DNA of 64,000 nucleotides from Neoarius graeffei (lineage: Eukaryota; Chordata; Actinopteri; Siluriformes; Ariidae), in assembly GCF_027579695.1 (NCBI RefSeq), contig NC_083579.1:71657371-71721370 (forward strand), written 5' to 3'. Below, piece by piece: positions 22,212 through 31,749 of this stretch. The notes under the pieces were generated by a model, which saw nothing but the letters and a program-made list of their open reading frames with translations, made no database searches and was not told the origin of the DNA. Position 1 is the stretch's first letter. Each line of letters begins with the position of its first letter. The translations under genes and the position numbers were made by a program.

Positions 22212-23330
22212 GAGAAAGCTTCATGATCAATCACAAGTCACAGAAAATGGTCCTTCGACGTGGCCCCAGTCATATATAGCTTGTTTAATGTCCGAAAAAT
22301 CCTGAATAAAATTTGGTATGGTAAATTCATGGAGTAGCCTACTTAAACTGATATGTGCACAGAGTCACATGAATTAGGATGACTGACTGTTCAGTCCCTT
22401 TGACTAAGTTGGTGTATGTCCTGTGAACATTTCAGAGGCAACAGCAGTGCCAAACGCACCTGGCAACAGGTGAAAATGAAATATAAAAACATCATTCATA
22501 ATGGTGTGTGTGTGTGTGTCGTTCTTTTTCTGTACTGTGTTTCAGATGAAAAAGCTTTTGCCCAAGGACAAGAAGTAGGCTAAACAGCATTTGCCTTTTA
22601 TTTATTCAAGTTTTATCTGTTTGCCTAATAGTTCAAATTGTTTTGTATATAGTTTATAATGTAGTTGTGTGATATTAATGATAATATTGTGGAAAAACTA
22701 CTTTGCACGGACGTTCATTTAATTTATTCTATCGTCATTTTGTTTGTTCTATTTTTGTGTATTTTATTTATTTATCTGTTTGTCTAGTTGTATCTATTTT
22801 TCTAATATATTTTTTGCATTAATTGTTTTTTCCTATTAAAATAATCTTGTGTTCTTGTTATAGCTTTATCTATTTATCTGACTGTTTAGTTGTATCTATT
22901 TTTGTTACAATTTCAATATTTTTAATATAAGTTTTTTTCTATTAAAATGTTCGTGTTATATTTATTGTAGTTGTATCTATTTTATATCTCAGACTTAAAT
23001 ATTTTTGTAAAACAAGTGTTTTTCTATAAAATATTCTTGCGTTCTTGATAACTATGTTCTTGAGTGGGTTCTTTTTTTTTACAGAAAAGCCGTTCTGCAT
23101 GGACATTCATTGAAGCCCTCATTGTTTTTTAATGGTTATTTATGAGCGTTTAGGGGTTACAATAATGTAAGTCTAGGTTGCTTTATATAAAAGGTATGTC
23201 CAGAAATATTGATGTCACTGTCTAAGCAGAGGGATCTGGCTTCTTTAGACGCTGTCTTCTTAAAACTGAATAAATATTTAAAAAGAGCCAAATGAGCCAG
23301 TCTTTTGAACGGCTCTTTTCAAAGAACGGA

Positions 23331-23420
23331 TCACAAAGATGCGGATCCCGTCAAAGAGCCATAAATCCCATCTCTAATCTGCGCTCCGATATCGCACGGG
23401 TCATCCAGGTACGCTGGCAT
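23331..23420 (-). pseudogene. Harbinger transposase N-terminal remnant, copy 2
   Basis: MPAYLDDPCDIGAQI followed by unrelated codons and a stop, the same truncation as at 14604-14693. The shared truncation shows both copies descend from one deleted master. Confidence 0.55.
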
Positions 23421-24652
23421 TGTCTCTAGAGGAAATGTCGGTGGAGAGGTGGTGTTTAAAAAGGGTGTGGTTAATCGGAAACCTCGGGTTAACCAAGAAC
23501 ATAACCTGAGACGAGCAGGTTTGAGATGCAGCGTAAGTTGCCATGGCAGCATACCTCGGTTTGAACATAGCCAACTTTCGTAGTATGGGTTAATCGGGAA
23601 GTTACGCTGCACGTGATCAAGTTACTCTCGAAGTTACCCTGGTAAGCCAGAAAACCCGTTTCGTAGTACAGGGCCCTGCATTTAGATTAATCCGTGTAAC
23701 TTGTATTGTGTGTTTAAGTTACCGTTATAAGATGATTTAATTTGCTTCAGAATGTGATTGTCTCAGTTCATCTGATTATTTAATGAGCCTTTTACGTTTT
23801 ATCAGTGAAAATGCATGCATGTACATGTATGTTGCATAAGTTATAACACCCATCCTGTTTTAATGAGAGTCAACCCACAATCAATGAAGTCAAATCAGTC
23901 TTAGTTGAGCAAGTCGGTAACGGTATTTCTTACTTCCACCATACATTTTTATTTACATGACTTTGGTCTATAGCTGTCAAAGGCCTCGGCCTTAAAACCA
24001 GTTACCGCTGTGACATAATGCACTCGGGGCTGGCTGGCTCAGCGGGGCAGCTCGAATGCCAACTTTGCGGTCGATTTTAACTCTCAAAAATATATATTTT
24101 TTATTCTCATTTATGCCGCATACAAGAGTCAAGGATGGAAATACTATCCAATCAGAAATATATTTAAAAATAAAGGTTCTGCATATCTCCTTGAAGGTAA
24201 CACTCTTTGCTGTAACAATAAGGACATGTATGTACAGTAGATTACATTAAAATGCCACAAGTCTGAATATAGTGTCAGTACAGGCAGTAGACGGATTAGG
24301 ATTAAATAAAAAGTTGATGATATCAGTGGCTGGTCTGAGCCAGCAGGTGTGTGACAACCAGGAAGTCAGGTCACAGTAGAGGCCATAGTAGAAGACGTTA
24401 TTGAGTCAAAAACCATTTTGACTGACTTTGTAGCTTGAACAGAGGCATCATAACCAAGGAAAAGCTTCCAAAATAGCTATTAAACTATTGTAGATGCTAT
24501 AATAATAATAATTAATCATCAGTGGAGCCTGTTGTCACCATTTCCTTGTGAAACATGAGATGGTAATATAAAACCTCATCAGATTTAAAACAACAAAAAC
24601 AAAAAACCCTCAGATCAAAACAGGTGCTGCATTTGTGCTTCAGTGTATTTGA

Positions 24653-24691
24653 GGTTTTAGTGAAGTGTTTGTGTGAATATACAGCACTGTG
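24653..24691 (-). promoter_or_regulatory. 23-RSS of V1
   Basis: On the minus strand: CACAGTG heptamer (24691-24685), 23-bp spacer, nonamer ACTAAAACC. It directly abuts the last V codon, as required for RAG recombination. Confidence 0.9.
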
Positions 24692-25155
24692 CTGACTGGC
24701 TGCACAGTAATAAACAGCAGAGTCTGACTGGTGGAGATTAGAGATGGTCAGACTTCCTTCAGTCATGGTCTGTCTGCTCTGTTTGAATCGATTGTTAAAT
24801 CCATCTTCGTAATTTGGTTTACCCATAGCAGTATTAGTATATCCAATCAGTGCCATGACTGTGCTACTGTTTTGCACATACCATAACATTACTGCTAAGT
24901 TATTTTCATCATGGCGGCATTGGATTGTTACTTCTTCTGTTTCATTGGCTTGGAGAAAGGAGATCTGTTGAAATTTTACACACTTTGCCGTCCCTGTTTA
25001 TAAATAAATAAATAAATAAATAAATAAATAGTCAAACATTTTACTTTAATTCCAAATCATGGACTGTCAGTGTATGTTCAATATGTCTTACCAAATAACA
25101 AAACAAACAATATTAAAAGCTCATAAGCGCCAACCATCTTTCTGTTCATCAGCAT
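24692..25155 (-). CDS. V1: T-cell receptor V gene segment (divergent family), intact
   Basis: Two exons. The leader is 25155-25092 (MLMNRKMVGAYELLILFVLL, hydrophobic signal), with donor GTAAGA. The V exon is 24993-24692 after acceptor AAACAG. The phase-1 junction keeps the frame open. The V domain shows the first Cys in VTIQCRHD, the core Trp in MLWYVQNSS and the second Cys in SDSAVYYCAASQ. The next bases are the RSS. Framework 2 VMALIGYT and the CAAS end are like teleost TR beta V. Assignment to beta is inference, since no J or C lies in the window. It differs from families A and B in framework 1 and in its A-rich leader. It would supply the variable domain of a surface T-cell receptor after V(D)J joining. 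Confidence 0.85.
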
Positions 25156-25204
25156 GAGTGAGTCTGATTTGTTTTGTAACATTCACGTTGCATTTATACT
25201 ATCA

Positions 25205-25250
25205 TGGGGGCGGAGGGTGTTAACCTTCCACAAATGAACCATTAAACCTT
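25205..25250 (-). promoter_or_regulatory. V1 upstream promoter block
   Basis: The minus strand carries TTTGTGGAAGG about 75 bp upstream of the leader ATG and a TATAAATG box between them (near 25195). The TGTGGAAG core is shared with the family A and B upstream regions. It contains an ETS-like GGAAG core and a Runx-like TGTGG. Function is inferred. Confidence 0.45.
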
Positions 25251-25290
25251 CTAAAAACAATCAATGCAAACTTTGTGACTCTCTTATTAA

Positions 25291-26021
25291 AGCTGTACTG
25301 CCTTTCAGATTTTTCAAGTGTAAGTCATGAAAAGAATTTTCCCAACACCCAATTATTTTTGTTTAGTGGACCAAAAGATACTGAATTTGAATCATGGAGT
25401 TCCAATTTAATTTAATTTTATTTTTTGTAATAGAACAATTAATGAATTTAGGGCCATGTGGCTCTAAATTCTCCGCTATTTTTTCCTGCTTCACCATGAT
25501 GCAATACTAGATACTACGTCATGCATCGCATGGTGGGCTTTCCCTGTTCGTGCAAGGCACTGTGGGATACAAATTTGAAACAGGAGAGGGAATTAGAGGA
25601 CATGAGTGTGCGAATGAAACGTGAAAGACCGACTACAGTAACAGAAAGCGAGAAGAAAAGACATTATGTTATAGGTGAAGGAAAGGAAACGCAGCATCAA
25701 GCAAAATAAATATTGGCGGTCAGTGAGCACCTCGGTGTGATCAGCTGTTCGTTTAGTGAGAGAATGATGTAACTGTCAGTGCATGGTCAAAGGTAAACCT
25801 GTGCATGCGCACACGGACTTCTTCTGTCTGTTTGACTGTGCGAAGCGAGTGATTTCATGCACATTATTTGCTTGGGAATCCCTTCAAATTAAATAACTTC
25901 CCAGCCACAGAATGGCCTGATATTTTGCGAGATATTACAGAAATAAACATATATCACAATGACCACATTTCAGAGGGAACTACATTTCACTGATTTTATG
26001 AAATTGAAAGGATGTCTACTT
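25291..26021 (-). mobile_element. TTAA-flanked element, copy 2, inverted to copy 1
   Basis: It is flanked by TTAA at 25287-25290 and 26022-26025. The sequence is the reverse complement of 17082-18134 without the SINE. The ends read AGCTGTACTGCCTTTCAG and GAAAGGATGTCTACTT. It lies just upstream of V1. The short ORF inside is not recognised. Confidence 0.7.
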
Positions 26022-26429
26022 TTAAGGATAGGTTTTGACAATTATTATCTTATCAATGATAGTGGCTCAGCTGCACATTAATTGGACCATTAATTTTTTT
26101 CTGAATGTAAGAATGTGACACATCGGCAGCAAGACGTTCATTAATTCATTATTTTCATAGATGAAAGTTTTGACTGTATACTGTAGTTATGTCAGTTTAG
26201 CTCTTAACTCATATGAATGGTTCTTGTTGGTAGTGGGTTTGAATTTAGCTAAGAGTTTGTGGATTTGTAATTGAGTTTGAGTTTAGCTTGATTAAAACAA
26301 CAACAACAAAACCCTTTATATAGAACTTGTATTTTTAATGTAATTCTGATTTATTATTATTATTATTATCTGGCCGACTGGCGATGAGTTTATGCCATCG
26401 TGTGTTGCCCATTGTCCATCCATTGTCAT

Positions 26430-26850
26430 CCACATTTCATGAAAATTGCTTCTTCTCTAAGTTCTTCACTGATTTTTATTCTTTTTGGCAGGAAGGTAGG
26501 TCTGCCTGGGTTGCATATACTACAGCTTCTACCCAAATTTGCATAATTGCAATTACTAATGAAGATATGGAGTAATTAAGTCCTAACAAGCAGTTTCCAC
26601 ACAAATTGCTTCTCCCTCAATTCTTCACTGATTTTGATTCTTTCTGGCATGAAGGTAGGGGTACCTAGGCTGCATATAACTTCCTCTTTTTTTATTTGCT
26701 TAATTTTTAGATTTGCTTAATTACAATTCTTAATGAAGTTTTGGACTAATTAAGCCTTAATGAGCAGTTCAACAAAAATCACTTCTTTTTTGTCAATTCC
26801 TCACCCTTTTGGATTCTTTCTGGCAAATAGGTCAGTATCCCAGGGGTGGA
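26430..26850 (+). repeat. degenerate tandem repeat, about 3 copies of ~170 bp
   Basis: Three related blocks start near 26430, 26595 and 26775. Each has an AATTGCTTCTtt...TTCTTCACTGATTT-like part followed by GATTCTTTCTGGCA and a GGTAGG/ATAGG part, and the first two also have TGCATATA. The third is cut by the SINE at 26858. No coding potential. The stretch 26026-26429 shows nothing else. Confidence 0.55.
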
Positions 26851-26857
26851 TATCCAT

Positions 26858-27225
26858 CCATCCATCCATTATCTGTAGCCATTTATCCTGGACAGGGTTG
26901 CAGGCAAGCCTATCCCAACTGACTATGGGCAAGAGGCAGGGTACACCCTGGACAAGTCGCCAGATCATCACAGGGCTGGCATATCGAGACAAACAACCAT
27001 TCACACTCACATTCACACCTACGGTCAATTTAGAGCCACCAATTAGCCTAACCTGCATGTCTTTGGACTGCGGGGGAAAACAGAGCACCCGGAGGAAACT
27101 CACACAGACACGGGGAGAACATGCAAACTCCACACAGAGTGGCCCTCATCGGCCACTGGGCTTGAACCCAGGACCTTCTTGCTGTGAGGTGACAGTGCTA
27201 ACCACTACACCACCATGCCGCCCTC
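26858..27225 (-). mobile_element. DANA/Mermaid-type SINE, diverged
   Basis: Minus-strand copy with a CATCCATCCATCC tail at its left edge and a degenerate tRNA-derived head at its right edge. More diverged than most copies here. Confidence 0.8.
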
Positions 27226-27589
27226 CTAGGATGTACATAGCTTCTATATATAGCTTGTATATAGTGTATATTACTTGCAACATTTATTGTGCAAGGTGGC
27301 CCACTTTAGATCATTCCTTCTGGACTAGATGGGGCCAGAGTGAGCTACGCCATCATTGACGGTCTCGTTGATTTTTCTGTTATGTAACATTTTCCCCCTA
27401 GATTAATTATTGTGCTGTTATTAGAGTGACTTTAAATCTAATCAGAATCTGATTTGTGCTTTATAATCCAAGTACACTTACAGCATACGGATTGCAACCA
27501 TCCAAAGATAAATTGATAAATCCAAATCCAAAGATAAATGCCTTGATTTGGTATATAAGGTGAATGTGATTTACATTCTAACCCACAAA

Positions 27590-27990
27590 ACTCATGGAGG
27601 GTTTTGATAAAACACTGGAACTAAAAGGCTTAAGCCCGTTCCAGCATGACAATGCCCCTGTGCACAAAGCGAGGTCCATGAAGACATGGTTTACCAAGGT
27701 TGTAGTGGAAGAAATTGAGTGTCCTGCACAGAACCTTGACCTCAACCCCACTGAACATCTTTGGGATAAGTTGGAAATACTGACTGCACCTCATGCCTTC
27801 TCAGCTAACACCATTGCCTGATCTCACTGATGCTGTTGTGGCTGAATGAGCAAAAATCCCCAGAGTCATTTTCCAAAATCTAGCGAAAAACCTTCCCAGA
27901 AGAGTGACGTTTATTATAACAGGAAAGGGGAGAATAACTTTTGGACTGGACACATATGCGTGTGATGGTCAGGGATAATATACTTTTGGT
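27590..27990 (+). pseudogene. Tc1 DD34E transposase C-terminal relic
   Basis: The open part (27594-27821) reads SPFQHDNAPVHKARSMKTWF, then LDLNPTEHLWDKLE. The 34 residues between catalytic D and E identify Tc1. It continues out of frame through FQNL and LPRR-like codons to about 27910. The N-terminal half and the first D are missing. The rest of the 27226-27589 stretch holds nothing recognised. Confidence 0.7.
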
Positions 27991-28165
27991 TATACAGTGT
28001 AAATCCTTACAGCTTTTTTGAACAAATGTAAATAGCTGTGAACATCTTAGTTTATTTTGTATAAAAACTTCAATAATTGGTTCAGTCCCTATATACATAT
28101 AAAATACCAGGTACTATTTTTGTTAAATCCTCATCAGATAAAAAGCCTCTCGTACATGCGTGTGA

Positions 28166-28204
28166 TGTTTTAGGAAGGCTGTTGTGTAAATGTGCAGCAC
28201 TGTG
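28166..28204 (-). promoter_or_regulatory. 23-RSS of V2
   Basis: CACAGTG, 23-bp spacer, CCTAAAACA on the minus strand. The signal is intact although the gene is not. Confidence 0.85.
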
Positions 28205-28722
28205 CTTACTGGCTGCACAGTAATGAACAGCAGAGTCTGACTGGCGGAGATTAGAGATGGTCAGATTTCCTTTAGTTGTGCTCTGTCTGCTCTGTTTGAA
28301 TTGATCTTTAAATCCACCCTCATAGTTCGGATCGCCAATTGATCCAGCAGTATATCCAATTAGATCCATAACTGTGCCACTTTTTTTGCTGATACCATAA
28401 CATTACTGGTGAGGTGCTACCATCGTGGTTACAATTTATTGTTATTTCTTCTGTTTCACTGATTAGGATGAATGAAGTCTGTTCAACTTGCCCTCTCTGT
28501 TAAAGAAAAAAAAGGGAAACAGTTTTAAATTTAATGTTTAATGTTAGTGTATCAATATGACAGTCAAATTCAGGAACTGTTTTATCTTGTTCATATGGTT
28601 TTGTTTAAAAATGTCAGTATGATGCAAGATTATTAACTGGTCCTACCAGCAATCAAAATGAAAAACACACAGAGTTCCCAAGAACCATCCATCCTCATGA
28701 GGCACAGCTTCAGTGAACACAT
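28205..28722 (-). pseudogene. V2: family A T-cell receptor V segment, pseudogene
   Basis: The leader (28722-28647, MCSLKLCLMRMDGSWELCVF) and its GTAGG donor are intact. The V exon (28496-28205) has two lesions relative to V6 and V11. An 11-bp loss near 28485 removes the Asn-Cys-Val-Thr codons. One extra T lies in the run at 28381-28387 just before the core Trp region. Both shift the frame. Downstream the family features remain readable: VMDLIGYTAG, LTISNLRQSDSAVHYCAASK. It lies 0.6 kb downstream of V3. Confidence 0.85.
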
Positions 28723-29073
28723 TGAGATGAGACTTTATACCGTTACAGAGGGGTGGGATGTGTTCAGCTTCCACATATAAACCAGGAAGTCCCCTAAAAG
28801 CAGTAAAAGCAAATAAATAAATTAAAAAAAAAAATTGAAGTCTCTACTGAGTTTTGCTTGCAGACCTACATTTTGGAGAAGGATTAAAGTCAGATAATTA
28901 AAAAGGATTAAAAAAGGATAAAAAAATATGATATGCAGTTGTCTACAACACAACATCATAAGCTTCATTTGTATAAAAAGAATAATCATAATAGTGTTCA
29001 GGTCCCAGATGCTTACAAACACCAGATGGTAATAGAAAACCCACTCCAGATAACGCACTTGTGATGTGTGAGA

Positions 29074-29112
29074 TGTTTTAGTAAGGCTGTTGTGTAAGTG
29101 TGCAGCACTGTG
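29074..29112 (-). promoter_or_regulatory. 23-RSS of V3
   Basis: CACAGTG, 23-bp spacer, ACTAAAACA on the minus strand. Confidence 0.9.
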
Positions 29113-29414
29113 CTGACTGGCTGCACAGTAATAAACAGCAGAATCTGACTGACGGAGATTAGAGATGGTCAGACGTCCTGTAAGTGTGTCCTCTCTGCTT
29201 ATTTTGAACCGATCTTTAAATTCATCCTTGTACTTAGGATCACCCATTGCTGTAATGGTATATCCGATCAGTGCCATAACTGTCTGGCGGTTTTGCTGAT
29301 ACCAAAACATGTAACCTAAATTACTGTCGTCATGGCTACAATTGATTGTAATGGTTTTTGTTTCATCGACTAGGATTGATGGAGTCTGTTGAATTGTTAC
29401 ACAGTTTGCATTCC
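29113..29414 (-). CDS. V3: family B V exon, open but without adjacent leader
   Basis: The V exon is uninterrupted from the acceptor (TTCAACAG before GGAATGC) to the RSS. It has first Cys in TINCSHDD, core Trp in YMFWYQQNRQ, VMALIGYTITAMGDPKYKDE and second Cys in SDSAVYYCAASQ. In other B genes the leader lies 110-140 bp upstream. Here the sequence jumps from the splice donor (complement of CCTACC at about 29540-29546) straight into promoter sequence, so the leader exon is deleted. The nearest usable leader is the orphan at 30252-30330, in the same orientation and phase. It is functional only if that leader is spliced across 0.84 kb. Confidence 0.8.
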
Positions 29415-29559
29415 CTGTTGAAGCAAAAAAGAAATATTTGTCAAAAAAATGAAATCAAAAACACACTATCATTTCAATGGATTAGAATCAATATGATAGA
29501 TAATTAATTAATTAATTAATTAATTAATTAATTAATACAATCTATCAGTCCTACCACTA

Positions 29560-29608
29560 TTAGAGGTGGGTTGGGTGTGATGATGTGACGAGCTTCCACA
29601 TTTAAACA

Positions 29609-29645
<37 letters not shown>
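29560..29645 (-). promoter_or_regulatory. family B promoter block left without leader, plus (GA)n
   Basis: It holds the conserved B upstream block (complement of GAGCTTCCACATTTAAACAA) and a (GA)n tract at 29608-29643. The leader that should follow has been deleted, so transcription from here would lack a signal peptide. Confidence 0.5.
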
Positions 29646-29647
<2 letters not shown>

Positions 29648-29934
29648 AGTGTTCTGATTAAGCTATATCTCCCCCTATTGACCCCAAACTGCAATGATCC
29701 TTGCAGTTGTCGAACTGAACCTGAAGATATATCAAAACCTATAGGAATATAAAACATTCATGAAAAGATAAGAACAGAAATAATTACAAAAAACAACTGA
29801 ATAAGTGTTGAAAGATGAAAAGTTCATTTCAAAACCAAGAAAAATGCAAAAAAATACATTTAAAAGACAATAAAATGTTTTGCACATGATTTGTTAAAAA
29901 TTAAATATTAAAAAGAAATTGCATATTTAATTCA

Positions 29935-30190
29935 TTGGAAAACTGCTTTAAACAAGAATGCTTTAAGCCCTGATTTGAATGAATTGATGGCATTAAGCAG
30001 AACTCAGGTATTCTGGAACCTTCCTCCACAAGTGGGGAGCATAGAAATTAAATGCTGCCTCACTTCATTTGGTTTTGATTCAGGGAACACTGAGTAAACC
30101 AGTGCCAGATAACCTGAGAGGTCTGGATGATTCATAGCGAACATGTAAATCAGAGATATACAGTATTTAGGCCTGAGAATATTTAGAGTC
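29935..30190 (-). mobile_element. LINE RT C-terminal relic (shared V-unit spacer)
   Basis: A relic of a non-LTR retrotransposon reverse-transcriptase C-terminus, with YCISLIYMFAM, LSGYLALVYSVFPESKPNEV and FQNT followed by a stop. The same relic occurs at 39290-39600, 42679-42990, 45715-46250 and 60745-61260, and inverted at 31830-32350. It therefore entered the locus before the V unit multiplied. Confidence 0.65.
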
Positions 30191-30251
30191 AATATGATCA
30201 TTCATTCATTCATTCATTCATTCATTCATTCATACAGTCCATCAGTCCTAC

Positions 30252-30330
30252 CAATAAACAAGATGAAGAAAACACAGAGTCCACAAGAACCATACATCCT
30301 TCTGATGCACAGCCTGAGTGAGTCTGACAT
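30252..30330 (-). CDS. orphan family B leader exon
   Basis: MSDSLRLCIRRMYGSCGLCV followed by a hydrophobic FFILFI and a phase-1 GTAGG donor. This is identical in design to the leaders of V5, V7 and V9. The B promoter block is intact upstream (30361-30405). No V exon follows at the usual distance; the first V exon downstream is V3. It may serve V3 by long-range splicing or be a relic. Confidence 0.7.
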
Positions 30331-30436
30331 GTTTGAGTATTGACATTTCATTTGCACTATTAGAGGTGGGTTGGGTGTGATGATGTGATGAGCTTCCACA
30401 TTTAAATATCCATCCATCCATCCATCCATCCATCCA

Positions 30437-30792
30437 TCCATCCATGCATTATCTGTAGCCGCTTATCCTGTTCTACAGGGTCGCAGGCAAGCTGGAGCCT
30501 ATCCCAGCTGACTATGGGTGAGAGGCGGGATACACCCTAGACAAGTCACCAGGTCATCGCAGGGCTCACATAGAGACAAACAACCATTCACACTCACATT
30601 CACACCGATGGTCAATTTAGATCCACCAATTAACCTAAATCGCATGTCTTTGGTCTGTGGGGGAAACCGGAGGACCTGGAGGAAACCCACGCAGACATGG
30701 GGAGAACATGCAAACTCCACACAGAAAGGCCCTCCCGGCCGCTGGGCTTGAACCCAGAACCTTCTTGCTGTGAGGCGTCAGTGCAAACCACT
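30437..30792 (-). mobile_element. DANA/Mermaid-type SINE with CATCC tail
   Basis: Minus-strand SINE preceded by a (CATC)n tail at 30408-30446. Its head is joined directly to the RTE-like LINE fragment at 30793, so an ORF runs through both. That fusion ORF is fortuitous. Confidence 0.8.
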
Positions 30793-31640
30793 ACAATGTG
30801 GAGGAGCAACGGTTCTACTCTGAGTCTCTCCCAAATGGCCAAGGTTCTCACCCTGTCTCTAAGGGACAGCCCAACCTCCCTGCAGAGAAAACTCATTTTA
30901 ACCACTTGTATCTGTGATCTCATTCTTTTGGTCACTACCCACAGCTCGTGACCATAGGTGAGGGCGGGAACATAGATGGACCAGTAAATTGAGAGCTTTG
31001 CCTTTTGGCTCAGCTCTCTCTTTACCACAACAGATCGATTTAGCGTCCGCATCACTGCTGAAGTTGCCCTGATCCGTCTGTCCAACTCTTGCTCCCCCTT
31101 ACCCTCACTCCTGAACAAGACCCCAAAATACTTAAACTCTTCCACTTGAGGTAGCAACTCCCCCCTGACCCGAAGTAGGCACTCCACCTGTTTCCAGCTG
31201 AGCACCATGGCCACGGACTTGGAGGTGCTGATCCTCATCCCAGCCGCTTCAGACTCGGTTGCAAACTGTCCCAGCGCATGCTGTAGGTCACAGATTGATG
31301 AAGCCAACAGGACCATATCATCTGCAAAAAGCAGAGATGTAATCCTGATGCCACCAAACCAGACACCCTCCGCCCCTTGGCTGTGTCTAGAAATTCTGTT
31401 CATAAAAGTTAGGAACAGAACCGGTGACAAAGGGCAGCCCTGGTGGAGTCCCACATGCACCGGGAACGAGTCTGACTTACTGCCGGCAATGCGAACCAAA
31501 CTCCTACTCCGGTCATACAGGGCCCGAATGGCCCGCAGTAGTGGGCCCTGAACCCCATACTCCCGAAGCACTCCCCACAAGGCACCACGAGGGACACGGT
31601 CAAAAGCCTTCTCGAGGTCCACAAAACACATGTAGACCGA
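30793..31640 (-). pseudogene. RTE/Rex3-like LINE reverse transcriptase fragment
   Basis: An open stretch encoding the central and C-terminal RT: DLEKAFDRVPRGALW, GLHQGCPLSPVLF, catalytic SLLFADDMVLLAS, EEFKYFGVLF and YGHELWVVTKRM. It lacks the endonuclease, the RT N-terminus and the 3' end, and is abutted by a SINE. Family assignment (RTE group, as in fish Rex3) is from motif memory and moderate. A related fragment lies at 63590-64000. Confidence 0.7.
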
Positions 31641-31749
31641 TTATTATTCCCTGTTTTCCAAAATATAAAGTCTGAAAGAGACTCATATCAATGTTGTAAA
31701 AGAATACAATGACAATAAATGAAAGTTGGTTAACTGTGTGAATGAGAGG

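Larger units (their letters stand above)
21791..23676 (-). mobile_element. Harbinger (PIF) derivative, copy 2, inverted to copy 1
   Basis: Reverse-complement near-duplicate of 14348-16217, with the same ends and the same two coding remnants. The main length difference is near 22500-22580, where this copy has a (GT)n tract and extra sequence with a TTTCAG acceptor-like motif absent from copy 1. It is inserted in the Kolobok-like element. Confidence 0.75.
20793..24191 (+). mobile_element. Kolobok-like element with THAP exon, interrupted by Harbinger copy 2
   Basis: The ends are inverted: AGGAGATATGCAGAACC at 20793 and GGTTCTGCATATCTCCT ending at 24191. The left flank is TTAA and the right flank is imperfect (TTGA/TGAA), consistent with an aged TTAA duplication. 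Inside is a THAP-domain exon (21063-21347). THAP domains occur in Kolobok and P-type transposases. A 1.89-kb Harbinger element occupies 21791-23676. Assignment to Kolobok rests on the TTAA and THAP together and is tentative. Confidence 0.55.

Noticed and set aside
14348..26021. Large inverted duplication of the 14-18 and 21-26 kb regions
   Set aside because: The two element pairs are inverted individually, but their order is not reversed and the sequence between them does not match. Independent insertions explain them.
30630..31631. 333-codon ORF taken as one protein
   Set aside because: Its last part is SINE sequence fused to the LINE RT fragment; a chance fusion.
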